DNA of 13,416 nt, taken from the NCBI GenBank assembly GCA_035500455.1, contig DATJXG010000338.1:1-13416 (forward strand), written 5' to 3'. This DNA is from DATJXG01 sp035500455 (GTDB lineage: Bacteria; Acidobacteriota; Terriglobia; Terriglobales; Acidobacteriaceae). Under the pieces are notes generated by a model that searched no databases, was not told the DNA's origin, and was given only the letters and a program-made list of their open reading frames with translations. Made by a program: the position numbers and the translations under genes. Shown in pieces: positions 1-5,300 of this stretch. Within the stretch, counting starts at the first letter, position 1. Every line of letters begins with the position of its first letter.

Positions 1-2
1 AT

Positions 3-95
3 GGCCACGGACACCTGCACTTTATCATTACCGTGACTACGCGCAACTGGAACCTGGTGCGGCAAAGCGGAATGAGGGGCGGAGAGCTGAGGTGA
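3..95 (+). CDS. Possible 3' end of a truncated gene
   Basis: Frame 3 is open from the left edge to a TGA at 93-95 and reads about 30 residues, beginning GHGHLHFIITVTTRNWNLV. The first part alternates hydrophobic and polar residues like a beta strand, which would fit the end of a real protein whose body lies to the left of the window. The other two plus frames also stay open for a short distance (frame 2 to a TAG near 115), so the reading is not unique. I do not recognise a family. The call rests only on residue texture and position and may be wrong. Confidence 0.25.
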   Translation, partial: GHGHLHFIITVTTRNWNLVRQSGMRGGELR

Positions 96-123
96 AGGTA
101 CGCGCTGCCGCGTAGCCTCAACC

Positions 124-164
124 GGCCCACCCTTTCGCAAAGTGCGCGAAAGGGTTGGGCACCC
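124..164. repeat. Palindromic repeat, copy A
   Basis: The arms CCCA+CCCTTTCGC (126-138) and GCGAAAGGG+T+TGGG (146-159) pair over 13 bp with one bulged T around a 7-nt loop, AAAGTGC. Flanks are GG on the left and CACCC on the right. The same flanks, outer stem CCCA/TGGG, inner TCGC/GCGA and AAA at the loop start recur at 533-571, while the middle of the stem differs. No T-run follows, so it is not a standard terminator. It is probably a dispersed REP-type element. Confidence 0.65.
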
Positions 165-377
165 GCCGGGGTTGGATTAGTCGAGAAAAGAATAAGGTGC
201 GCCATCCCCACTCAAACCAGGGTCGGGCTTGGGTAGCCCACCCATCCTAACTCCCCGCCTGCACCATCCCCGGTGCAAACGCCAAAAACTTGTCAAGCCC
301 CAAGAGGCCTCGAATTTCGCCTAACCTGCTGACTCTATTCGCGAAATAAAGTTCGGAAACGTGTCCAGATTTCCCTT

Positions 378-405
378 TTGAACATGCTAAGCTAATAGTT
401 ATAAG
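378..405 (+). promoter_or_regulatory. Predicted sigma70-type promoter
   Basis: TTGAAC (378-383) and TATAAG (400-405) are separated by 16 nt inside a locally AT-rich stretch. This gives four or five of six matches to each consensus box. A start point would fall near 412, only a few bases before the intrinsic terminator at 419-451. It is a match by eye only. The spacing and AT context are supportive, but chance matches of this quality do occur. Confidence 0.4.
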
Positions 406-418
406 GTTAAAGTCAGAC

Positions 419-451
419 GAGGCGCGGATTCTTGTCCGTGCCTCTTTTTTT
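419..451 (+). terminator. Intrinsic (Rho-independent) terminator
   Basis: The stem GAGGCGCGGA (419-428) pairs with TCCGTGCCTC (435-444) over 10 bp including one G-T wobble. The loop is TTCTTG, and seven Ts follow directly (445-451). This is a textbook terminator for plus-strand transcription. No gene ends nearby: the nearest possible coding end upstream is about 320 bp away. It may therefore end a short RNA started at the promoter just upstream, or act as an attenuator ahead of the gene at 653. Confidence 0.8.
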
Positions 452-492
452 GGAGCATGTGCGGGGCGAAGCTTCGTTGTTACACAGTAGTT

Positions 493-518
493 GCCGGCGG
501 GACGCCGGCGCTACCGTT
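493..518. repeat. GC-rich dispersed motif, copy 1
   Basis: This 26-bp stretch contains GGGACGCCGGCGCTAC and matches 3256-3281 at 23 of 26 positions in the same orientation. Both copies are intergenic. The core GCCGGCgggacGCCGGC is itself an inverted repeat in this copy. Its role is unknown. Confidence 0.5.
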
Positions 519-532
519 GAAGTACGGCGAGT

Positions 533-571
533 GGCCCAGGTCTCGCAAAAGCGGCGAGACCTGGGGCACCC
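533..571. repeat. Palindromic repeat, copy B
   Basis: A perfect 12-bp stem is formed by CCCAGGTCTCGC (535-546) and GCGAGACCTGGG (554-565), with a 7-nt loop AAAAGCG. It shares the left flank GG, outer CCCA/TGGG, inner TCGC/GCGA, loop start AAA and right flank GCACCC with copy A at 124-164. Its mid-stem is GGTC/GACC where copy A has CCCTT/AAGGG. No T-run follows. Confidence 0.65.
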
Positions 572-652
572 AGACCGGCAACAGGATCAAAGCTTGCGCA
601 GATTTGCGCTTCTTCCCGGCCTGCGGCTAACATTTCATCAGCAGGTGGATTC

Positions 653-1057
653 ATGTCGTTTGCTGGTTTTTTCAGGTCCTTGAAGTCTCCGGAGCTTCGG
701 CTGGCTTGGGCGGTGGCGGTGGCCGCTGACGCCTTGCAGATTGTGGCTTTTCCGCTGTTTGCCGAGGGTGGGTTGTCGCCGGCGGATGCTGTCCTGGATA
801 TCGTTGTGGCCGCTACCCTGGTGCGTTTGCTGGGATGGCACTGGGCGTTTCTCCCATCTCTGCTGGGCGAACTGGTGCCGGGCTTCGATCTGTTTCCCAA
901 CTGGACTGCGGCGGTGTGGTATGTAACGCGCGAGTCCGAAGGCTTCCTGGAGCCGCTGACGAAAGGACCCGATGCCCGCGGACGTCAACCTGACCCCAAA
1001 CCCGACCCCGAGCCGGAGTTCTTGCCTCCCGGGCCGGCGCCGGCGCGGCGTTCCTGA
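653..1057 (+). CDS. Small putative two-helix membrane protein, unknown function
   Basis: The product is 134 residues and I do not recognise a characterised family. Residues about 18-37 and 47-70 are hydrophobic and could form two membrane segments. The second ends in a Trp-rich stretch (GWHW at 61-64) and is followed by LVPGFDLFPNWTAAVWYV (74-91), an aromatic motif that looks conserved in type. The C-terminal 30 residues are a charged, Pro-rich tail (PDPKPDPEPE at 113-122) with no expected fold, probably cytoplasmic. AGGTGG at 643-648 lies 4 nt before the ATG and supports this start. The gene stands alone, with long spacers on both sides, and follows a promoter-terminator pair about 200 bp upstream. 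Coding status is likely because the hydrophobic pattern is specific to this frame, but a minus-strand frame overlaps it. Confidence 0.65.
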   Translation: MSFAGFFRSLKSPELRLAWAVAVAADALQIVAFPLFAEGGLSPADAVLDIVVAATLVRLLGWHWAFLPSLLGELVPGFDLFPNWTAAVWYVTRESEGFLEPLTKGPDARGRQPDPKPDPEPEFLPPGPAPARRS

Positions 1058-1470
1058 GGTTGGGCTTTCGCTGAGGAAAATCTGAACACTCGTGGCGCAG
1101 GGGGCTCTGGGACAGTGGTGGTTCCTTTGCGTTCTTTGCGATCCTGGCAGCCGAGCTATTTAACCGCAAAGATCGCAAAGGACGCGAAGAAATGCGGGCC
1201 TTTGCAGTGCGGGTTTCTTGGTTCGAGGTGGCCGGCGGAGGGCCTGGAACCTGGGTAGGAACGGTGTCCGGTGGATCGCACGCCGGACAGTCTTCGCAAA
1301 GTCGCTTTCCCCTGGAAATCGAACCACCGGGGCTGAAGCTCCTCATTAGACTTAGACAGCTTACGCGGCCCTAAAGGGCCGCTCTTCCACGGTGTCCGAC
1401 ACCTTCGTGAATTTGTCCGCAGCCTGCGAAGTCGCGCCCTTCCCACTACGCGAAGTTACGGAACAGAACG
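1058..1470. other. Intergenic region with inverted repeats, 413 bp
   Basis: No gene is supported. It lies between the converging ends of the small membrane-protein gene and the minus-strand galT. It contains a large inverted repeat (1122-1192), an interrupted GTCCGG/CCGGAC pair (1266-1288), a 7-bp GC-rich hairpin with a 4-nt loop (GCGGCCC/GGGCCGC, 1365-1382) and a 13-bp near-perfect palindrome, GGTGTCCGACACC (1391-1403). The 1365-1382 hairpin could help end galT transcription on the minus strand, but it has no T-run. Open frames over 1156-1446 and 1192-1374 look like non-coding shadows. Confidence 0.55.
1122..1192. repeat. Long inverted repeat with CGCAAAG units
   Basis: The arms at 1122-1143 and 1171-1192 are 22 nt each. 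They pair at 19 positions, with two further G-T wobbles and one mismatch, around a 27-nt loop. Each arm holds two CTTTGCG-like units (CGCAAAG on the other strand). Such CGCAAAG-rich palindromes occur as dispersed intergenic elements in many bacterial genomes. A role as a bidirectional terminator of the two converging genes is possible, but there is no T-run. Confidence 0.65.
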
Positions 1471-2511
1471 CTAGACCGCTGCGGCTGGGAGGGCTTCTTC
1501 TACGCTGGCTTCGCGGAGGAATTTCGCCGCTTCTTCCGGCGGGGTCGGATTGATGTAGAAGCCGGTGCCCCACTCGAAGCCGGCAGTCTTGGTCAGCTTG
1601 GGCATGAACTCGATGTGCCAGTGGTAGTGGTCGTTGTTGGGGTCCTGGACGGGCGAGCTGTGCACCACCAGGTTGTAAGGCGCGTTGTCGAGCACGCGGT
1701 CGGCCTTCATCAGGAGTTGTTTGAGCGCCTTGGCCAGGTTCTCGAACATGTGGGACGAGGAATTCTCGAAGGCGGACTCGTGCTGCTTGGGCAGAATCCA
1801 GGTCTCGAAGGGAAAGCGCGGGGCGTAGGGGCTGAGGGTAATGAAGTTCTCGTTTTCGGCGACGGTGCGGATGCCGGCCTCGGTCTCCTGGCGAATGATG
1901 TCGCAGAAGACGCAGCGCTCCTTATAGATGTAGTACTGCTTGGCGCCTTCCAGTTCTTCCACCACGTTGATGGGCAGAATCGGCAGCGCGATGAGCTGCG
2001 AGTGCGAATGCTCGAGCGAGGCGCCGGCAGCTTCTCCATGATTCTTGAACAGCAGGATGTACTTGAAGCGGCGGTCTTTTCTGAGGTCGAGGATGCGGTC
2101 GCGGAAGGTCCAGAGGACGTCTTCGATGCGCTTAGAGGGCAGCGTTGCGAGAGTGGCGTTGTGGTCGGGAGTCTCGATGATGACTTCGTGGGCGCCGACG
2201 CCATTCATGCGGTCGAACATGCCTTCAGCTTCGCGGTTGAGATTGCCTTCGATGCCCAGCGCCGGAAACTTGTTGGGAACTACGCGGACGGTCCAGCCGG
2301 GAGTGTCGCGCTGCGGCGTGCCGCCGCCGTTGGGATTGGGGCGGTAGGCCTGGATTTCCGGAGGGGTCTTGCTCTCGTTGCCGTAGCAGAAGGGGCAGAA
2401 ACCGCCTTTGATCTTGACGCCCTCGCGGGCAAAGTCTGTGGGACGCTTGGCGCGGTCGGTGGAGATAATCACCCACCGTCCAACAATGGGGTCTTTACGC
2501 AGTTCCGGCAA
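1471..2511 (-). CDS. galT: GalT-family galactose-1-phosphate uridylyltransferase
   Basis: The 346-residue protein matches the GalT branch of the HIT superfamily over its full length. This cytosolic enzyme exchanges UMP between UDP-glucose and galactose-1-phosphate (Leloir pathway). Visible landmarks are the N-terminal DPIVGRWVIIS, the zinc pair C39-P-F-C42, a likely zinc-site H117, the active-site HSHSQ at 168-172 (H170 in the place of the nucleophilic His), a second CVFC at 200-203, and HYHWH at 295-299, the second metal-site region. The active site reads HSHSQ rather than the HPHGQ of E. coli GalT. That form also occurs in GalT-like ADP-sugar phosphorylases, so the nucleotide specificity is uncertain. 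The start is TTG at 2511: AAAGGA (complement of 2521-2526) lies 9 nt upstream, an in-frame stop follows closely behind, and the ATG nearby is out of frame. It could supply UDP-galactose to the polysaccharide pathway. Confidence 0.9.
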   Translation of the reverse strand: MPELRKDPIVGRWVIISTDRAKRPTDFAREGVKIKGGFCPFCYGNESKTPPEIQAYRPNPNGGGTPQRDTPGWTVRVVPNKFPALGIEGNLNREAEGMFDRMNGVGAHEVIIETPDHNATLATLPSKRIEDVLWTFRDRILDLRKDRRFKYILLFKNHGEAAGASLEHSHSQLIALPILPINVVEELEGAKQYYIYKERCVFCDIIRQETEAGIRTVAENENFITLSPYAPRFPFETWILPKQHESAFENSSSHMFENLAKALKQLLMKADRVLDNAPYNLVVHSSPVQDPNNDHYHWHIEFMPKLTKTAGFEWGTGFYINPTPPEEAAKFLREASVEEALPAAAV

Positions 2512-2535
2512 GGAGGAACATCCTTTCGCTTATGA

Positions 2536-2669
2536 GGCCGCTGAAAAAACGACTTTGAGGAAAGGCTTTTCATGCAGCGGCTAAAGCCGCCGTTGAAAGC
2601 GTTCCACTTTATCGCAGCGATGAATCGCTGCGCCACCCAAAATCAGCACGGACTAACTTTTCAGCAGCC
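2536..2669. repeat. MITE-like palindromic element
   Basis: The region between yraN and galT is bounded by inverted ends. GGCCGCTGAAAA at 2536-2547 and the complement of 2658-2669 (GGCTGCTGAAAA) agree at 11 of 12 positions. Inside are two tight hairpins: GCGGCT-AA-AGCCGC (2577-2590) and a perfect 8-bp stem GCAGCGAT-GA-ATCGCTGC (2614-2631). There is no coding potential. The layout fits a small non-autonomous mobile element or a paired REP unit. I see no clear target-site duplication. Confidence 0.55.
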
Positions 2670-2705
2670 CGCTTGGCACCGGCCTGTTTGGAGGACAACT
2701 CCATT

Positions 2706-3185
2706 CTACGACAGCGGGACGGCGTTCTTGAACAGTTCGAGAAGAGGTTGGCGGGAGGGAGCATCGTAGTACACGCTGACCAGATCGAACCGCGACGGGC
2801 AGGAAGGCGGCAGATGCCGCAGATACTCCTGGGCTACGGCGCGGAGTTCGCGCCATTTGCCGCGATCGACTGAGGCTTCCGCGGACTTCACTTCGTGAGT
2901 GGAGCGGGTCTTGACCTCGACGAAGCACAGGACATCATGGTCCCAGCCGATGAGATCGATTTCACCGCGGCAGCGGGGGGTGCGATAGTTGCGGGCTACC
3001 ATCACGTATCCCAGGCGGCGCAGGTAGAAGTAGGCATGCTCTTCACCTTTACGGCCGGTGCGCTGGTGGGCTGGGAGGGTTGGCACATGCGTGCGGGCGA
3101 GCAAACGGTCGAGCAGGCGAACTGTGGCGTGGGTGATGCGGCCGGAAGGCTTGAGGAGGTGGCGGAGAGATGTTCCGGGATGCAT
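2706..3185 (-). CDS. yraN: YraN/UPF0102 family nuclease-like protein
   Basis: The product is 159 residues. From about residue 44 it follows the UPF0102 pattern: TGRKGEEHAYFYLRRLGY, then NYRTPRCRGEIDLIGWD (66-82), FVEVKTR (88-94), and near the C-terminus SRFDLVSVYYD. E49, D77, E90 and K92 fit the PD-(D/E)xK nuclease core (GE, EIDLI, ExK). The family is related to Holliday-junction resolvases and Mrr-type nucleases, and its role is still poorly defined. It has about 40 extra N-terminal residues, basic and without clear function, compared with E. coli YraN (about 130 residues). GGAGG lies 5 nt before the ATG, which supports this start. The gene is on the same strand as galT but separated by about 195 bp holding a MITE-like element, so the two are probably not tightly co-transcribed. 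Confidence 0.9.
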   Translation of the reverse strand: MHPGTSLRHLLKPSGRITHATVRLLDRLLARTHVPTLPAHQRTGRKGEEHAYFYLRRLGYVMVARNYRTPRCRGEIDLIGWDHDVLCFVEVKTRSTHEVKSAEASVDRGKWRELRAVAQEYLRHLPPSCPSRFDLVSVYYDAPSRQPLLELFKNAVPLS

Positions 3186-3255
3186 TTTGACCTCCGCTCA
3201 GTTCGGCTACTGATGGGGCTGTATCTCGCGAGGCATTAGTTTCGACTTTCAGGAT

Positions 3256-3281
3256 GCCGGGGGGACGCCAGCGCTACGGTT
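3256..3281. repeat. GC-rich dispersed motif, copy 2
   Basis: This is the second copy of the 26-bp motif at 493-518, identical at 23 of 26 positions. It lies in the 112-bp gap between yraN and the response-regulator gene. Confidence 0.5.
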
Positions 3282-3297
3282 AAGTCCGGCCAGCGCA

Positions 3298-4011
3298 TCA
3301 GGCTGCGCCTCCGGCCATCCATTCGGCTTGGCGGGGGCCTCCGTGGTTCACGGCATAGAGGACCAACTCTACGCGGCTGGAGATTCCCAACTTGTCGAAG
3401 ATGCGAAACAGATACTTCTTCACCGTGTGCTCGCTGAGCTTGAGTTCTGCGGCGACTTCACGATTGCTGAGGCCGTCGGCGACCAGGGCCACGACCTGCT
3501 CTTCGCGCGGGGTGAGGAGTCTGGTGCCCTGGGCGTCGATCATGCGCAGGGAGGGAACCTGGCTCACGGTCTCCAGCAGGAAACGGATCTGCTGGTTGTT
3601 GGCCCAGATTTCGCCGCGATGCACGCTGTGAATGCACTTGCCGAGCATGCGAAAGGGAGACTCCGCCAGGCAGAACAGCCCGAGCGCGCCGGAGCGGAAG
3701 GCGTTGACCACCAGATCGCGATCGTAGAAGTCGAGCAGCAGGATTTTGGCCATGTCGGGCCGCGCCAGGTGAAGGCGGCGCACGATGGTGAGGTCGGGCC
3801 ACCCGGAGCGCGGATGAGTGACGTTCAAAACTGCGACATCCAGGGCGGCGGGGGAGGCCGCCTCGAGAATTTCGTCGGTTGTGAGTTCACACGTTATGAG
3901 GTGGAGGTCAGTACGGCGCCGGAGACCGCTAACCAGCAGCTCGCGCTGAGTCCGGTTAGAGTCCGCCAGCAGCACGCCGAGAGGGGGGGAAGCGGCGCTG
4001 AGGGTTTCCAT
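3298..4011 (-). CDS. NarL/LuxR-type response regulator with degenerate receiver
   Basis: From the ATG at 4011 the protein has 237 residues. It has an N-terminal receiver-like domain (about 10-130) and a LuxR-type helix-turn-helix (about 166-221, LTPREEQVVALVADGLSNRE followed by LSEHTVKKYLFRIFDKLGISSR). The DNA-binding half looks intact. In the receiver, D17 of the acidic pocket remains, but the phosphoacceptor position is N63 (DVAVLN), the Thr/Ser position is D94 (ILLLD) and the conserved Lys is L115 (GLFCLA). It is therefore probably not controlled by ordinary aspartate phosphorylation. The frame stays open upstream to a TTG at 4044 (11 more residues). Neither start has a clear Shine-Dalgarno, and I prefer the ATG because it begins near the domain edge. 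No histidine kinase is adjacent. The gene diverges from the exopolysaccharide operon, so it is a candidate regulator of it. Confidence 0.88.
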   Translation of the reverse strand: METLSAASPPLGVLLADSNRTQRELLVSGLRRRTDLHLITCELTTDEILEAASPAALDVAVLNVTHPRSGWPDLTIVRRLHLARPDMAKILLLDFYDRDLVVNAFRSGALGLFCLAESPFRMLGKCIHSVHRGEIWANNQQIRFLLETVSQVPSLRMIDAQGTRLLTPREEQVVALVADGLSNREVAAELKLSEHTVKKYLFRIFDKLGISSRVELVLYAVNHGGPRQAEWMAGGAA

Positions 4012-4313
4012 GATTTGTTCAGGGACAGAGATTGCCCGCCCCAACGAGCAGACTGTAACCCAGGGAGCGAAGTGATTTCAGTGATGTAAATACACAAAAA
4101 TTGACGAATGTGTGTGGAAAACTCCGGGGACTGGGTCGAGATGGACGGAGATGGCGCCCGCCTGCTCGCGATTGTGAGCCATCTTGAGACGGAATTCCCG
4201 ATCCGGGAATGTGGTGAGTGAGAAAGCCCGGACCTTGACGGTTGCTGATTGGATGCGGAGCAAGCCGATCGCTTGTGCCGGCTTCGGTGGAGACGCCCTA
4301 CTTAGAGTTGTTT

Positions 4314-4342
4314 TTGGACTTCCTACAGCGACCGCCTAATAC
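4314..4342 (+). promoter_or_regulatory. Predicted promoter of the exopolysaccharide operon
   Basis: TTGGAC (4314-4319) and TAATAC (4337-4342) are spaced by the ideal 17 nt. Each box matches the sigma70 consensus closely: five of six for the -35 box, and four of six for the -10 box including its key A and first T. The start point would be near 4349, leaving a leader of about 185 nt before the first start codon. It faces the operon and lies in the only long spacer upstream of it. Confidence 0.5.
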
Positions 4343-4362
4343 AGCTTCCGCGGGCGAAGGCT

Positions 4363-4385
4363 CCTGCGCCACATCATGGCGCAGG
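4363..4385 (+). promoter_or_regulatory. Leader hairpin upstream of the operon
   Basis: A perfect 9-bp stem, CCTGCGCCA / TGGCGCAGG, has a 5-nt loop CATCA. It would lie about 14 nt from the predicted transcript 5' end. There is no T-run, so it is not a terminator. It could stabilise the leader RNA, bind a regulator as RNA or DNA, or be a REP-type unit. Confidence 0.5.
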
Positions 4386-4533
4386 CTGAGAATGCCGTTT
4401 CGGGGAATGCCTACTTTGGTGGTCAGTACTTTCCATGACTTGTGTGCCTGCGCGTGAGACGGTAACTTGCGATCACCTGGGAGGCTCTTGAAGTGGTGCC
4501 GGTCTGGCTCAGGCCGGGTCTCTCACGATAAAC

Positions 4534-5280
4534 ATGAAAAGCTGCGCCACAATTCTGTTTCTGGCCGTAGTGTCTGCCGTCATGGCGCAGACTCCGGCAG
4601 CGCACGATCCCTCACAAGTTCAGGTTGGCTTGTTCCCCAGTTATCAAGAGGAGCAGCCAGCCGCGAAACCCGGAGCAGCGGACGGTAGTTGGAGTCCAGC
4701 CCTGACGGGGGCGCGCCGTCCGCTGTACCGGTTGTGCAAGAGCGACGTGGTGGACATCGGCTTTACCTTCGCGCCGGAGTTCAATCAGACCGTGACCGTG
4801 CAGCCGGACGGCTTCATTTCCCTGAAAGGAATTGAGAGTCTCTACGCCGAGGGGTTGACGCTGCCGGAACTGCGGGAAGCGGTGCGAAAGGCCTACGCCC
4901 CGACCCTGCATGAGCCTGAGGTCACGGCCGTGCTGCGGGACTTCAACAAGCCATATTTCACGGCCGGAGGGCAGGTGGCGCGCCCGGGAAAATACGAACT
5001 GCGCGGCGACACCACCGTAGTGGAGGCGGTGGCTGCGGCGGGAGGCTTTACCAGCGAGGCGAAGCACTCGCAGGTGGTGTTGTTTCGCCGGGTTTCGGAC
5101 GACCTGTTCGAGGCCAAGCTGCTGAATGTGAAGCGCATGCTGAGTTCGCGCGACTTGAAGGAAGACGTGCACCTGCGGCCGGGAGACATGCTGTATGTTC
5201 CGCAGAATGCGATATCGAAGATTCGGCAGTATCTGCCGGTGTCGGAAGTGGGAGCGCACTGGAACCACGGAGTGTATTGA
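4534..5280 (+). CDS. Outer-membrane polysaccharide export protein (Wza/OPX-like)
   Basis: The 248-residue protein has a clear signal peptide (1-18, hydrophobic ILFLAVVSAV, cleavage after VMA). It has no lipobox: its only early Cys is at position 4, inside the n-region. A Poly_export domain spans about 64-136 (YRLCKSDVVDIGF, then VTVQPDGFISLKGI), followed by one SLBB domain at about 139-186 (FTAGGQVARPGKYEL, VVEAVAAAGG). It ends with a LRPGDMLYVPQ segment (215-224). OPX proteins form or gate the outer-membrane exit for capsule or exopolysaccharide. This one is short, lacks the extra SLBB repeat and lacks an obvious C-terminal amphipathic helix, so it may work with a separate outer-membrane barrel. 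The ATG at 4534 has a poor Shine-Dalgarno, but it is the only usual start that keeps the signal peptide. It is the first gene of the operon. Confidence 0.9.
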   Translation: MKSCATILFLAVVSAVMAQTPAAHDPSQVQVGLFPSYQEEQPAAKPGAADGSWSPALTGARRPLYRLCKSDVVDIGFTFAPEFNQTVTVQPDGFISLKGIESLYAEGLTLPELREAVRKAYAPTLHEPEVTAVLRDFNKPYFTAGGQVARPGKYELRGDTTVVEAVAAAGGFTSEAKHSQVVLFRRVSDDLFEAKLLNVKRMLSSRDLKEDVHLRPGDMLYVPQNAISKIRQYLPVSEVGAHWNHGVY

Positions 5281-5300
5281 AAGCTGTGCCTGAGGCGTAA

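Larger units (their letters stand above)
96..652. other. Repeat-rich intergenic region, 557 bp
   Basis: I see no convincing gene in this stretch. It contains two hairpins of one repeat family (124-164 and 533-571), a smaller hairpin at 220-243 (GGGT-C-GGGCT, loop TGGGT, AGCCCACCC), a promoter-like sequence at 378-405, an intrinsic terminator at 419-451, and one copy of a GC-rich dispersed motif at 493-518. The stretch around 340-420 is clearly more AT-rich than its surroundings, as expected for a promoter zone. Short open frames here, including one over 432-683, have no ribosome site or recognisable composition. Confidence 0.6.
4045..4533. other. Divergent regulatory spacer, 489 bp
   Basis: The spacer lies between the response-regulator gene (leftward) and the exopolysaccharide operon (rightward). 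It holds a sigma70-like promoter for the operon (4314-4342), a perfect hairpin in the predicted leader (4363-4385), and, beside the regulator start, two adjacent half-matching 9-mers, GTGATTTCA and GTGATGTAA (4072-4089), which could be a protein-binding site. I find no good minus-strand promoter, though an AT-rich patch at about 4085-4110 is the likely place. No gene is supported. The open frame at 4467-4688 runs into the export gene in another frame. Confidence 0.6.

Noticed and set aside
124..164. A CRISPR-like repeat, because several palindromes occur in 124-571
   Set aside because: The copies are not identical, not regularly spaced and have no spacer pattern or cas genes.
1300..1345. A tRNA T-arm-like GGTTCGA on the minus strand, and another at about 1212-1222 on the plus strand
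   Set aside because: The 5-bp T-stem does not form, and no acceptor, D-arm or anticodon stem could be assembled around either.
1365..1382. A hairpin GCGGCCC/GGGCCGC downstream of galT as an intrinsic terminator
   Set aside because: The stem is good but no T-run follows on either strand, so it is only mentioned in the spacer entry.
1615..2535. A 306-codon plus-strand open frame opposite galT
   Set aside because: It is a Val/Gly/Ala-rich mirror of the galT frame. The zinc and catalytic motifs lie in the minus strand.
4467..4688. A 73-codon frame that could be a leader peptide ahead of the export gene
   Set aside because: It runs deep into the export gene in another frame, has no ribosome site at its ATG, and looks Ser/Arg-rich and random.
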